From Eutreptiella sp. 'Long Island Sound 2002' (Eukaryota > Euglenozoa > Euglenophyceae > Eutreptiales > Eutreptiaceae), in the NCBI GenBank assembly GCA_964036045.1, contig OZ038381.1, positions 119,718,843-119,782,842 on the forward strand: a stretch of 64,000 bases of DNA. The letters run 5' to 3'. The notes beneath the pieces are model-generated. The model did no database searches. It had not been told where the DNA came from and saw nothing but the letters and a program-made list of their open reading frames with translations. Below are positions 1 through 10,314 of the stretch, piece after piece; position 1 is the stretch's first letter, and every line of letters begins with the position of its first letter. The position numbers were made by a program, and so were the translations under genes.

Positions 1-27
1 CAGGATCGTCCGTGGGTGAACCCAGTG

Positions 28-760
28 CCACGGATTGGAGCATCCAAGGCAACGGGGCCCCCAGGACTGGAGCATCCGTGGGGGTGAAGCGGCAAGCGGG
101 GAAAAAGCATGGAAACCGGACTGGAACATCCGGGGAAGAAGCGCACCCAGACTGAAATATCTGGGGGGAGGAGGCCGGGGACTGGCAGGAAAATCCGTGG
201 AAGAAGCGGCCCAGGATTGGAACGTCCAGGGCTGCAAAAGGAGGAGTCAGCGGAGGTGGCAAGAAACGGCAAGGAGCACATGAACAAGAGCGATGAATGG
301 TGGACAGGGGACACGAAGAGCAAGAGTCGTCAACAGGGAGGAGAAGGAGCAGACAGGCAAGGCGAGAAGGAGAATCAAGGAGGGAGCGGTGCCAAGGACT
401 GGGAAACGGGAGCCCAGCTCAGCCTCCTGGACTGGAACCCCAGGAGGCACGCAGAGGCAAGTGGACAAGCACAAGAAGCCCCGGCTGGAGCATCCGGGGC
501 ACGGGGGAGGAGTGAGGTAAGTGTCAAGTGGACGCAAGTTGGCGCCAAGAGGACGAGATGACGGCGGCAAGAAAAAGCAGGAGGACAGACAAGGAGAACA
601 TGAACAAGACCAAGCAAGGATGGGGGAGGAGAAGAGGACGAATGAACGGAGCCTGGACTGGAGCATCCGGGAAACAACGCACCCAGACTGGAACATCCGG
701 GGCGGAAACCCGGGACTGGAGCATCCGGGGAAGGTACGGATTGGAGGGTTCGGGGCAACA
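28..760 (+). repeat. Cluster of degenerate GGACTGGAGCATCCGGGG motifs
   Basis: About ten to twelve imperfect copies of an 18-base motif with core GGAGCATCC or GGAACATCC lie here, for example near 32, 66, 119, 214, 484, 654, 677 and 714. One more copy lies far downstream near 10404. Spacing is irregular, so this is a dispersed motif and not a simple tandem array. In one forward frame it encodes repeats of the form DWNIRG or DWSIRG. It may be coding, a promoter element of the LINE 5' region, or a binding site for the element's own protein; the sequence does not decide. Confidence 0.65.
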
Positions 761-987
761 TCAAGGGGAGGAGGTGGCGGCGGCACGAAGAAAAGGCAAG
801 GAGAACACGAACAAGAGCAAGATGCAGAGGAGAGCGACCGCAGAGGCCGGGACGGGGTCGCGGCACAGGGAAGGGATGGAGGAAGGGGGGGGGGGGAGGG
901 GCAGAGCCAAGACGCAGAGGGGGAGACTCGGGGGACAGAACAAGGAGGGAGCGATAAGAAGTAAGGCGAAGCAGTGGGGAACGGAGT

Positions 988-1068
988 CAGCTGAGGAGTA
1001 CCCCAGGGGCTAGACGCCCTGTTACGCGAGCCGTAGTCGTGGGTTCGATTCCCACTAGCAGCGCTCGA
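988..1068 (+). other. tRNA-like segment with a good B box
   Basis: GTGGGTTCGATTCCCAC at 1039-1055 is a perfect T-arm hairpin containing a Pol III B box. Upstream, a loop reading CTGTTAC precedes it at roughly tRNA spacing. The acceptor stem does not close and the A box is poor, so this is not called a functional tRNA. It may be a tRNA-derived relic or an internal Pol III promoter in the LINE leader. Confidence 0.3.
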
Positions 1069-1507
1069 GGGGCACACTTGAAGACAAGCATCGTTCCTGG
1101 GTTGGGGCGACGGAACTTATGCAACAGGTCCTAGAGGGGCCATTGAAGAACACAAGCACCCCCGGACGCCCGGGATGTTTTTACGCTTGTCCGAAGAGGG
1201 CAGCAAGGTGTGCAAGGGTGGATGATGGCTGGAGGCAGACGAGGAAGGGAGCCAAAAGGGGCAGTGGAGGAGAGGCATACACATGTGTACGCAGGAGACA
1301 CACAATGAGCGTGACCGAAGAGGAGGCCAGCGTGAGGAGCAGGGAGTCAGTGGACAGCCTGCCGACAATGGGGGACGCGGAGAGCGCTGAGAGTGAGGGA
1401 CAAAGGAGACGAGCAGCGTGCGCATGACCAGGAGTGAACGGGCGTTGGAAGGAGAACGAGAACGAATCCATGCCGGAGTGGTAACACAGAGTATGGAGGG
1501 CGACTGA

Positions 1508-3043
1508 ATGGACTCCTTGTGGAGAGGGATGAATGCTATCGAAGGAGGCCAAGGCACAAGTGCAGAGGCGAAGAAAGTGCGAGGAAAGGTAGTCACTGCA
1601 GTCGAAGAGAGGTGGCAAGCAAGAGAGATGCAGGAGCCCCTGCCGCAGGGAGAAACGGGATGGCAGGAGTACGTACAGAAGCTGTTACAAGAAAGAAGGA
1701 TGGGAGGACCACCGGAGGTTGAGGCATGGGCGGTGAAGAGTGGATACAGAGTGAAAATGTACAGGGAGACGAAGGATGGAGCGGGCTACAGGAAGATACA
1801 GGAGTATGGAGGGGAGAGGGGAGTGCATGTAGGAATCCTGTGGAGGAAGAGGAGCGTGTACGAGGTAGTGTGGGAGCACGAAGAGGCGGAGAACGGAAGC
1901 ACAGCAAGGGACGCGGAAGGAGAAGGCTCGTGCAGGGCGGCACAGGCAAGGGTGAGCGTCGGAAGCGAAAGAGGAAACAGTGTGGCGTCGGGCGAGAGTC
2001 GGCCGCCGACGTGTGGAGCGGGGAGTGTGGGGAGTACAGAGGGGAACGAAGTGGAACAGCAACGCAAGGCAGCATGGGCATGGAAGAGGCGAGAGGAGGC
2101 ATTGGAAGGGGCGAGAGAAAGGACAGGGGACGGGGTGCTAACAGGGCACATGTACAGGAAGGATGTCAACACATTATGGGAGGTATTGTGTGCGCTGCAG
2201 GGCAGGCCGAACAGTGAGGAAGAGGTGCAGCGGATAAGGCAACGAGTGGCTACCAGGGAGGACAGTAGGCACAACATGGGAGAAATGGAGGAGTGCCTGC
2301 CAAGGGAGGAAGTATCCTGGCAGAGGTACATACAAAGGACAAGGCAGGGGAGAAGGATGGGAGGGCCACCGGAGGTGGAAGCATAGGCAGCGGAGGGGGG
2401 ATACAAAGTGGCGGTTTACAGGGAGACAAAAAGCGGGGACGGGTACAGAAAATTGGTGGAGTATGGGGACGGAACCCCGCTGGATGCGGGAATCCTGTGG
2501 ACCAAGCGAAGAGCCTATGCGGTGCTGTGGGGTGTCAGGGGTCGCAGGAGTGACGCAGCAGAAGTAGCGGCAGCGGTGCAAAGAATGCTGGACAATGCAC
2601 AAGACTGGCAGGAATGGCCTGAAGAAATGCCAGAGAGCGCCAGGCGACAGGTCATACCAGGGTATGGCAAGTGCCTATATCGGGCACTCAGCGCGGTGGA
2701 CCGAGCAGGCGGGCAAGCAGCAGCAGAAGAGGTGCGCAGAGCACTCACCGAAGGGGATATGGCGCGGCTGGGCGCGGAGGGTCATGAGAGATGAGGGAGA
2801 GCAAACAGGGAACAGTACCTGGACAAGGTGCGCAAGCAGGAGATATCTGGAGGAGCATGTGAAGTTGGTAGGGGGGTACAAAGCAAGGGATGCAGAATGG
2901 CAATGTACCAGGAGTGGGGACCCCGGGGGGTACATCGAAAGATGGCAGAGGTGGGTGAAGGAAAGCGAACGGCGGCGGCGCTGCTGTGGAGCAGAACAGG
3001 AGGGCGCTGCTGTGGCCCCCGGAAGAGGAGGAAGCAGAGGCAT
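1508..3043 (+). pseudogene. Three tandem degenerate OTU-like cysteine protease domains
   Basis: Three times the frame shows the second half of an OTU fold: a W-x-x-Y segment, then MGGPPEVEA (usual family motif W-G-G-x-x-E-L), then a strand ending in V-x-x-Y-R. Copy 1 is about 1508-1885, copy 2 about 2150-2535, copy 3 about 2655-3010. Copy 3 keeps a nucleophile-like GKCLYRAL at its start. Copies 1 and 2 have SLWRGM and NTLWEVL there, so the catalytic Cys is replaced. The final H-Y-D-like motif reads V-Y-E-V-V, so the catalytic His is also gone. Copy 2 has a TAG where copy 1 has Trp (VEA-stop-A versus VEAWA). Copy 3 has a stop and a frameshift near 2790-2830. OTU domains remove ubiquitin; here the remains look structural or dead. 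The assignment is by motif reading only. Confidence 0.5.
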
Positions 3044-3971
3044 TAGAGGAGGCAGAAGAAGAGGACGGGGCTGAGTTTAAGCCCGGGGAGAAAGAGGCAA
3101 TGGAGGTGGAGTTGGCAGAAGAAGGTCCGGATAAGGGGGGAGAGCAAGGAGGGCAGATGGAGGAGCAAGTGTGGCAGGATGTGCATCAAATACAGATCCA
3201 GGGGAGGAGTGAGAGGTGGTGGTACCAGGGACAAGAGGGTCCCGGGAGGGAGAGGAGGGAAGTGGGGGGGGGGGGTACAGCGCGAGACAGGAAACTACGG
3301 GCAGAATGGGAAGGTGTGCTAGGAGTGCAGGTGCAGGAGATGGAGTATGTGGAGGTGCCAGAGGGTACGGGGAAAGGTGAGTGGCAAAGGAGGCAGGAAG
3401 GGGGGGTGGACGTGTTTGTCACCGGGGGGGGGAGGCGCCGTGGCACAGCTGCAGCACAGGGATGATGTGGGGACCGGGTGGGGGGCAGAGAGAGCGGTCC
3501 AGATGCAAACGAACCGCGCGCTGTGGCTGCAGCCGGGATGGAGGGGCAGGGGGACAACAGTGGTGGCCCTGGCATATGACGTGGCAGGCGGACAAGGGGG
3601 AGGGGGTCCCGGTCAGGAAAGAGTGAGGAGGGGAGCTGCCAGGAGGAGAATAGGATGCGAGTGGGGAGCGAGCACAATTCACTAGGGCAGCATTGTCTCC
3701 AGCACCCATGACGCAGGGGCACCGAGGGCAGGAGTTGGTGTATACGTTCGGAGAGGAGATGACACTGAAAGCAGCAGAGGCCATCAAAATGGTACTCGAC
3801 GGAGGGGCGGCATGCATGACCAACCGCACGTACCATGTGCACCCCCACACAGGGGACCCGTGGCATTACGCGTTCCTGGCGGAAGACGGCATGGAGAGTA
3901 TCGCGTCACTGCCGGAGTGTGAGAGGCAAGGCGCTGAGATATCGGCCCTCGCCAGAGTGGCAGAAGAATAG
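2986..3971 (+). pseudogene. Glu/Gly-rich linker ORFs of LINE-A
   Basis: Two forward ORFs occur here. The first (2986-3465) begins with an acidic run rich in Glu and continues into Gly/Arg/Gln-rich sequence. The second (3693-3971, 92 codons) contains an ordinary-looking globular segment with LAEDGMESIASLP. A run of nine G near 3270 and another near 3425 make frameshifts likely. I do not recognise a domain. They lie between the OTU-like array and the next long ORF, so they probably belonged to one polyprotein. The 80 bases after the second ORF hold nothing I can name. Confidence 0.3.
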
Positions 3972-4052
3972 GTGCGGGAGACAGGAGGGGTAGAGCACGG
4001 GTAGTGGGCGGCGGGGGCCATTCGACGTGCAACATATCGCAGGGGAGAATGG

Positions 4053-5615
4053 ATGACGCGGGAGGACATAAAGGCGATGTTCTGCGTGGCGACGAAGGGA
4101 CCAGCGGCGGCACAGAGCAGGGGACAGGCACTGCACATCATCCTCCCAGATGACAGGGTGGGAGGCAGGGGAACGGTGTATGTCGAGGTACGCCACGGGC
4201 AAGGGGCAAGATACCAGTACGATGTGCTGGTACCTAATGTGGTGGTCACCGCAGCAGCGGCGGCAGGTATGGAGGTCCGGATCGGACTCAGCCGGGAGGG
4301 ACAGGCAGTACAGGTGTACACCATGGGACACTGGGAGGGACAGCCGGAAATCGAGTGGATGGCTCAGCCCACGTGGAGGGAACCGCTACATTCCGAGGGG
4401 AAGGTGGGAAGGGGAAGGGCGGATGGGAAGGACGCTGCGGAGCTGGACAGAGCAGAGAAAGAAAAGGAGAAGCGCCAGAAGGAGGCAGCGGCGGAGGGGC
4501 TGGACATGCTGGGGGACGGAGGGGACAGAAAGGAAATGCTACAGAAATGGGCGCAGATGCTGAGGGGGAAGGCGACAGCATGGCAGAATGCCCTGATAGA
4601 AAATGGAGAGGAACAGCCGGGGCTTGAAGAGCGCATCAAGGGATGTAGGGGTAAAGAGGTACGGCAGGCGGTGAGCAAGGCCAGGTACCACCTGAGGGCC
4701 ACAGCCAAGGCGGTGGAGGACAAGTGCAGGCCGGAATGCACGCTGGCCAGGTGCCTGTGCAGGTTGGATGGGCCGCAGGAGCCCAAGGGAGGATACCATG
4801 GGATCAGGGTGTGGCAGCCCAGGAGACAAGGGCCAATGTGGCTACAGATGGGGGAAGATGATGGGGTGCCGCTGGTGTACTTCCACCAAGTCAAGCACAT
4901 GTGGGTGGGATATGCGGCTGGTCGGAGCGGAACGGTGGGGGAGGATGAGCAGGCGGGTGAGAGACAAGCGAAGGCGCAGGTGCTCACGGCAAGGAACGTG
5001 GAGCCAAAGCAGGCGGTGCTGTAGATGCAGATGCGGCGAGGTGCGCAAGTAGCGGCGTGTGTGGACAGCACGAGCAGAACAGTGGAGGTGTGGGGGCCCA
5101 CGAGGCAGGTCTTGGCCCTGGCGCTGTATGTTGGGGAGACAATGTGTCGCAGCAGGGGCATGCCCGGAGAATGGGACCCAGACGGGGAAGTGCACGGGAT
5201 GCAAAAGGTAATGGCCATGGTTGACTACGACGGGGCGGCGGTGAGGAGGGCCAAGGGACACACAATACAAGTAGTGTCCCCACAGGCGAGTGCCACAGGA
5301 GCTGCAGACAAAGGGGTCACTGACCTGGTGCAGGACGGACACACGTGGTGGGTCGTGGAACCCAGGGGGAACAGGCGCAAAGCAGTGGTGTATACGGCGG
5401 CACCGTTGAATCGAGTGGAGCACCCACTCATGCGGTGGGTCGGGGAGGTGGAAGAGGTGCGGGTTGAAAGAGTGGAGGAGGTACACGAGAAGGCCTTACT
5501 ACGGGCGTTGGAGTCGCAAATGGATAGGTGTGCGGAGGCAGAGGAAGTGGAGGACATCAGGGAACAGATCAGGTTGGCATTGGAGTGGCTGGCCAACAGC
5601 GAGGGAGGGGAGTAG
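4053..5615 (+). CDS. Uncharacterised LINE-A protein, 520 codons with one in-frame TAG
   Basis: One frame runs 4053-5615, broken only by a TAG at 5022-5024 that is followed at once by ATG. The first half has a beta-rich start (about residues 1-110), then a charged helical stretch rich in Lys/Glu/Ala (120-220) with possible coiled coil. Around residues 225-245 a Cys-rich patch reads CRPECTLARCLCRL, which could bind metal. The second half carries hydrophobic beta-like segments (HTWWVVEPRG) and ends in a long Glu-rich helix. The family is not recognised. Position upstream of the endonuclease suggests a Gag/ORF1-like nucleic-acid-binding role, but that is inference from order alone. Confidence 0.45.
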
Positions 5616-6191
5616 CCGAGATGGCTAGTGCCACCCGGCACGGAGGAAGAGCACAGGAAGGAGGCATTGGAGAGAGCGAGAAGGCTCTTGGAGGGGGCCA
5701 GGAAGCAGTGCCTGGAGGTGGAGGAAGACCCAGAGGGGGAGAGGCCAAGTAAGTGGAAGGGAATGCGGAGGGGGAGAGGGGGACAAATGAGGTTCATAGT
5801 GGGGAAGGAGGATGATGTGGGGGAGCGGGACGAAAGAGAGCAAGGCAAGGCGCGGGAAGAGGAAGGCTGGCAGCCGGGGCAGGAAGCAAGCGGGCGGGAA
5901 GAAAGAGATAAGGAAGAAGAAGGGGTGGAAGAGGGAGAGGCGGAGGAAGGAGGGCAGGAGAATGCTGCTGGGGACGGGGTGGAAGAGCGGAACAGTAGGG
6001 AGGGGACGGGAGAGGGTAGAGAGAGGGACGACAGCAAGCCGAGGAGAGAAGCGGACGAGCAGGAGACGCAAGCAAGGCGGCAACAGGAGGAGGACGAGGA
6101 AGGGAGGCCAAGGAGGAGCGGGCGAGAGGAGTCAGGTACGGGGAGGAACAAAAGGGCCGTGAGGAGCAGGGGGCGGTGCGGGAAGGGGTGA
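5616..6191 (+). CDS. Highly charged Glu/Arg-rich helical segment of LINE-A
   Basis: This continues the same frame as the preceding ORF after a TAG at 5613-5615. It is almost wholly made of Glu, Arg, Gly, Lys and Gln, with long E/R heptad-like stretches, and ends at 6191. Low complexity means an alignment would say little. It is plausibly a flexible or coiled-coil spacer between the preceding protein and the endonuclease. Confidence 0.35.
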   Translation, partial: PRWLVPPGTEEEHRKEALERARRLLEGARKQCLEVEEDPEGERPSKWKGMRRGRGGQMRFIVGKEDDVGERDEREQGKAREEEGWQPGQEASGREERDKEEEGVEEGEAEEGGQENAAGDGVEERNSREGTGEGRERDDSKPRREADEQETQARRQQEEDEEGRPRRSGREESGTGRNKRAVRSRGRCGKG

Positions 6192-6484
6192 CAGTGTATG
6201 GTCCGCACAAGGTGCGTGGGAAGTGGAGGAGGTTTGTGGGAACAGTGGAAGAGATGATCGAACAACAAGATCGCACGGGACATGTGATGAGGGCAGCCAT
6301 CGTGCAGTGGGAGGATCAGGGAGAGGGGGATGAGGAGAGACTGCCATACCCGGTGGAGAGGTTGCAGGTATACCCACAAGGTAGAGAGATGGAAATACAC
6401 GGGCAGCTGGTTCCGGAGCATGAGGCGAAAGAATTGGAAGGTGAAGAGGTGTCGACGAGGAAGAAGAACAAGAAGCGAAAGTGA
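6176..6484 (+). CDS. Small basic-tailed ORF in frame with the endonuclease
   Basis: A 102-codon ORF begins MREGVTVYGPHKVRG, has a compact beta-rich middle (VGTVEEMIEQ and AAIVQWEDQG) that looks like a small barrel of the chromo/Tudor kind, and ends in a nuclear-localisation-like KKNKKRK. Its stop (TGA, 6482-6484) is in the same frame as the endonuclease ORF that starts at 6491, so the two were probably one protein. The barrel suggestion is only an impression from strand spacing. Confidence 0.35.
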   Translation: MREGVTVYGPHKVRGKWRRFVGTVEEMIEQQDRTGHVMRAAIVQWEDQGEGDEERLPYPVERLQVYPQGREMEIHGQLVPEHEAKELEGEEVSTRKKNKKRK

Positions 6485-6490
6485 CAATTA

Positions 6491-7190
6491 ATGAAGCGGA
6501 GGGCGGCCGGGAAGACGAAGAAAAGCACCGGACGAATGCAGGGACGAAGAAGCAATGGGGAAGGAAAAGGCCTGGCTGAGAGCGGGGAAGTGCGAGTGGA
6601 TGCGGAGGGCAGGTGGCAACACATGAAGTTGTACACCCATAATGACCCCGCGGCACTATATCGGGCGGACAAAGCAGTGTGGCAGCAGATGAGGCTGCAT
6701 GAGGCGGACCCCGACGTGGTGGCGTACCAGGAGATACAGTTGGAGGGGAAGGACAACGTCGTGTGCGCGCAGATGTACGACAAGGAGGAGGGAGAGTACC
6801 AGCGGGAGTGGGCACAAGAGGTGCCGCTGTTGGTTCGCAGAGGACTCGGCGTCGTGCAGGACAAGAAAGTGGGAGCGAGGGGACGAAGGGCGGTGTATGA
6901 TGTGGCGACGGAGCATGGACAGGTGGTCATCATCAACTGCCATGTCCCAGATGGGAGGAGGGTGGGAGTATGTAGCGCAGCTGAGGATGGAGTACATTAG
7001 GGCGCTGGAGAGGGGGCCCGTCATCGTGTTTGGGGACTTCAACTACGATCCCCGGAGGAGAGGCGCGGGGACGGAGGTGGACCGCGAAGTGCGGATGTTT
7101 GTGGAGAAAATGAGGCTGCAGGATCGGTCATACAGTGGGGCGCCAGGCCCTTCGCACTACCCAGCACCGGAAGGCAGCACACCGTCGCGG
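6491..7190 (+). pseudogene. APE-type endonuclease (EEP) domain, frameshifted
   Basis: This is the endonuclease that would nick the target DNA to start target-primed reverse transcription. Visible family motifs in order: the opening KLYTHN (about 6625), AYQEIQL with the metal-binding Glu (about 6725), NCHVPDG (about 6938), FGDFNYDP (about 7033) and SHYPAPEGSTPSR (about 7155). A one-base frame change near 6950-6965 in a run of G separates the first four motif blocks from GDFN, so this copy is dead. The domain stops right after GSTPSR, where the RT should begin after a short linker. A basic N-terminal extension with KRRAAGKTKK precedes the domain. Confidence 0.8.
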
Positions 7191-7194
7191 TGGT

Positions 7195-8244
7195 ATGGCA
7201 CTGGATGTGGGGGACGGAGTGGCATGGCTGGAGAGGGCAGAAGAAGCGGCGGTGCTGGGACATGTGCAGGCCAAGGAGGCGGGGGGCGTCAGGCTGCCCG
7301 ACAAATTACTCAGGGGGTTCAGGGCGATGCTGGTAGTCCTCCGGCATCACCCCCCGTCAGTACAGACGACCCTGTACTATCTACGGGCGGTGCTCAATGC
7401 GGCGATAGGATACCAGGGGATGCACCTCCTGTACTGGAGGGAGCAGCTGGAGGAGTTAGAGGGGGAAGTGCGGAGGCTCATCAGGGGGTATGAGGGGATA
7501 CCCACGGAGGTACCGTGATGTGTGATGCGGTTGCGGACAGCCTACTATGGAGAAGGGATGCCCACGGCAGGGGAGGCGTACAGGGCACACTTGGCAAGGA
7601 CGCTGAGCAGGATGTGCCACAATCAGGAGGAGGTGGTGAGACGGGTGTGCTATCACGCGGCCGCAGAGGTGCAGAAGGAGGAGAACATGTGCCAGCGCTT
7701 TGTGTGGCACCGACGAAGGCGGTTGGCGGCGGGGAAGAAGGAACGCATGTGGCGCGTCCTACAGGCAGTGTTGCCGGGGGAAGAGCACATGTTGGCGACC
7801 AACAGGACGTGCGGCAGGCGGGGACCGATCCTGGTTCTGGACACGGACTTCAGAGGGGCGGCGCATGGAACTGTACAGTGGGTCAGGAAGGAAGGAGTGA
7901 GTATGGAGGTGCTGCACGTGCACAGGAAGGATATGAAGGAATACCAGATGGCGGGCCTGCACCATGCGGAGTTCTATCGCAACTCCAGAATAGTGGAATG
8001 GGGAGTATACAAAGGGATGATGAGGAGAGCGCGAGGACAAGAAGACCGCGCTAGGTGGGACAGGAGGATGCGAAAAATGTTGAGCAAGTGGGTGGCGCTG
8101 TGGGGGATCAAGAGGAGGAAGCCAAGGTGCGGGAGGGGAGCGGAGGCACAGCAAGAGAGGGTGGTGCTGGACAGAGGAGAGAGGGACAAGGCCAGACCGG
8201 GCATACTGTTGGTGTGCGCCGCTGGGACTCAAAGACCGAGATGA
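7195..8244 (+). pseudogene. Post-RT region of LINE-A
   Basis: One forward frame, interrupted by TGA stops at 7516 and 8242, links this segment to the RNase H ORF. It starts with DGVAWLERAEEAAVLGH and runs through helical sequence (LYYLRAVLNAAIG, RRVCYHAAAEVQ) typical of the thumb/linker part that follows RT palm motifs in LINEs. No FADD/YADD or other palm motif is present. Length from the endonuclease end to this segment is almost zero, so the RT core seems to have been removed cleanly. Confidence 0.5.
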
Positions 8245-8247
8245 AAG

Positions 8248-10314
8248 GTGCAGAGTGCGACCGGGCAGTGGTACAATGTCCATGCGGATATATTCCGGAG
8301 AGACAACATCCCGGAGGGGACAGGACAGGGGGACCAGTGCTGGAGATGCACCAGGGAGGCGGGGCAGGTCCCGTGGCCAGTCCTGCGAAAGACGGCATGG
8401 GCCTTCCTGAACGCGACCATGCGCACTACGGACGCCAGGGGACCGTGGTGGGGGCCGGTACTCCAGCTACCCAAGGAGGTGCGGAAGGATGAGGAAGCCC
8501 AGGGGGGGATGGAGGTCTGCTGGGGAGAGGTAAACGAGGGGAAGAGAACAGGGGTCCAGGTGAGATGGGATACAGTGCGGGGACTGCAGGAAGAGGATGA
8601 CAGAGTGGCGGTGAGTTTCCGGATGACTGACACGGGGAGGCCCGAAGAGGAGGCGCCCATAGTGCCCGTGGGCCACAAGTGTGGAGAAAGTGCAGGGAGG
8701 ATCAGAGTGACGGTCCACGGGTTGCCAGCGGACAGAGTATGGTGCTTGGTTCTGGTACAGGCGTACCTCGAGCAGGGCAGGGCGAAAGGGGACAGGGCAT
8801 GGTGTAAGGGGGTGGTGGTGACGAATGGCTGGAAGGCCAGGATGGACAATAAATGGGCAGTGTACAGAGGGATCAGAGAGCTGAGCATCAAGAATGGTGT
8901 ACGAGAGTATGGCATCGGGAGGCACAGAGTGTACTGCCGCTACCCGAGGGAGGTGGTGCGCATACCAGGGCCCACGGAGGAGAGGGTGGTGCTATTTCTT
9001 GACGGGTCCGGGGTGGAAGGACAGCCGCCCCTGGCGGGGGCAGCGGCAGTTAGGGTCAAGGGGGTGGGACAGGTGACGGAGAGCGTGGTGGAGAAGATGG
9101 TGTACGGAACAGCGTCCCATGGAGAGGTACAGGCGGTCGCGGAAGTGGTTCGAAAGATAGGGGAGGAAGTCCTGGAAGTGTGGATGGTGGTGGACGCGGA
9201 GGCGGACATGGCGTCCCTCAGGAGACTGGCCAGCAGGGCACTGCATGAGGCCCTGGGGACGGGGCTGGCGTCACAGGTGTACGCGATATGGCACGGGCTG
9301 GAGATTACAAAAGTGCCCCTGGTCATACACCTGGTGAAACAGGAGTCACACAGAGCGGGAGTGGGGAATGATGAGGCGGATGGGGCTGCGGAAGCAGTGG
9401 ACAAGGAGCAGGAACCAGAGTGGAAGGTGCCAGAGGAAAATGAGCACCTCCACTTGGTGCATATACCTCCAAGAGTGGGGGAAGAAGAGAAGGCCAGGTG
9501 GGTGGTGGAGGAGGAGCGGGGCAAGCGGGAACTACGAGTGTATCCGCAGCCGGTGCACACGCTGGCTCATGTACGAGGGGGGCCGGAGGTGGTAGAGCTG
9601 AACAAGCACTTGGAGGGCAAGGTGGGACAGCGGGTCTACTACCCGAAAGTGCTGAGTCCGGAAACGCTGCCCAAAAGGCTGCAAATCAGACGGCTGCAGG
9701 CAATCACGGGGCAGCAGCCAGGCTGGGAAACAATCATGAGGTGGTACAGACATAAGGGGATGAACCTCCGGGAGGAGTACATGAGATGCCACTGCGGCCG
9801 AGGGCAAGAAACATACGAGCACTTCATGCTATTCGAACAGTATAAGGGGATCGAGGAGCCGCTGGTTCGGGATGAGGACGTCCCGCTGCTCAGGAAGGGT
9901 GCGAGAGGCAGAAGCGCGATGGAGAGGGGGCTGGGGAAAGAAGGGCATCGAAAAGGGCTGTGGCACATGGTGATTGTGAAGTCGCTGTGGCGGGCACTCC
10001 AGGAGCATACAGTGGCGCCGGAGACCATGGCCCACAGGCTGTTGCGGCGTATGGTGGAACATCTACAGGCACGCATGGCGTGCGGAGAGGCACAGTTGGA
10101 GGCGCAGGCAGAAGACATGCGTGATCCGGTCACCAAACGGATGGAGATGGCGATGATCAGGTACAACCCACAAATCACGGAGATGGAAGTGCGGAAGCAG
10201 CCCAACTGGCGACCAAGGCGGTCGGAGGGCGAGGAGGAAGTCGAGGAAAGAGAGGGAGAAGAGCAGAGGGAGCGCCTGATGGCTTGCAGACGAAAGAGAA
10301 TCCGGCAGATATGA
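8248..10314 (+). CDS. RNase H-bearing C-terminal ORF of LINE-A, 688 codons
   Basis: The RNase H domain spans about residues 245-385: FLDGSG (Asp 252), HGEVQAV (Glu 293), VVDAEAD (Asp 316) and GNDEADGAA (Asp 375), preceded by a His at 368. This D-E-D-D set is complete, so the fold could still be active. It would degrade the RNA strand in the RNA/DNA hybrid. Near residue 510 a Cys/His knuckle reads MRCHCGRGQETYEHF, the usual LINE C-terminal motif, but the last Cys is missing. The N-terminal 240 residues include CWRC and look like more post-RT linker. The upstream stop at 8242 is in the same frame, so the ORF was once joined to the preceding segment. Confidence 0.65.
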   Translation: MQSATGQWYNVHADIFRRDNIPEGTGQGDQCWRCTREAGQVPWPVLRKTAWAFLNATMRTTDARGPWWGPVLQLPKEVRKDEEAQGGMEVCWGEVNEGKRTGVQVRWDTVRGLQEEDDRVAVSFRMTDTGRPEEEAPIVPVGHKCGESAGRIRVTVHGLPADRVWCLVLVQAYLEQGRAKGDRAWCKGVVVTNGWKARMDNKWAVYRGIRELSIKNGVREYGIGRHRVYCRYPREVVRIPGPTEERVVLFLDGSGVEGQPPLAGAAAVRVKGVGQVTESVVEKMVYGTASHGEVQAVAEVVRKIGEEVLEVWMVVDAEADMASLRRLASRALHEALGTGLASQVYAIWHGLEITKVPLVIHLVKQESHRAGVGNDEADGAAEAVDKEQEPEWKVPEENEHLHLVHIPPRVGEEEKARWVVEEERGKRELRVYPQPVHTLAHVRGGPEVVELNKHLEGKVGQRVYYPKVLSPETLPKRLQIRRLQAITGQQPGWETIMRWYRHKGMNLREEYMRCHCGRGQETYEHFMLFEQYKGIEEPLVRDEDVPLLRKGARGRSAMERGLGKEGHRKGLWHMVIVKSLWRALQEHTVAPETMAHRLLRRMVEHLQARMACGEAQLEAQAEDMRDPVTKRMEMAMIRYNPQITEMEVRKQPNWRPRRSEGEEEVEEREGEEQRERLMACRRKRIRQI

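Noticed and set aside
28-760. CRISPR-like array from the GGAGCATCC motifs
   Set aside because: Motifs are degenerate, spacing is irregular, the context is a eukaryotic LINE, and no cas genes exist.
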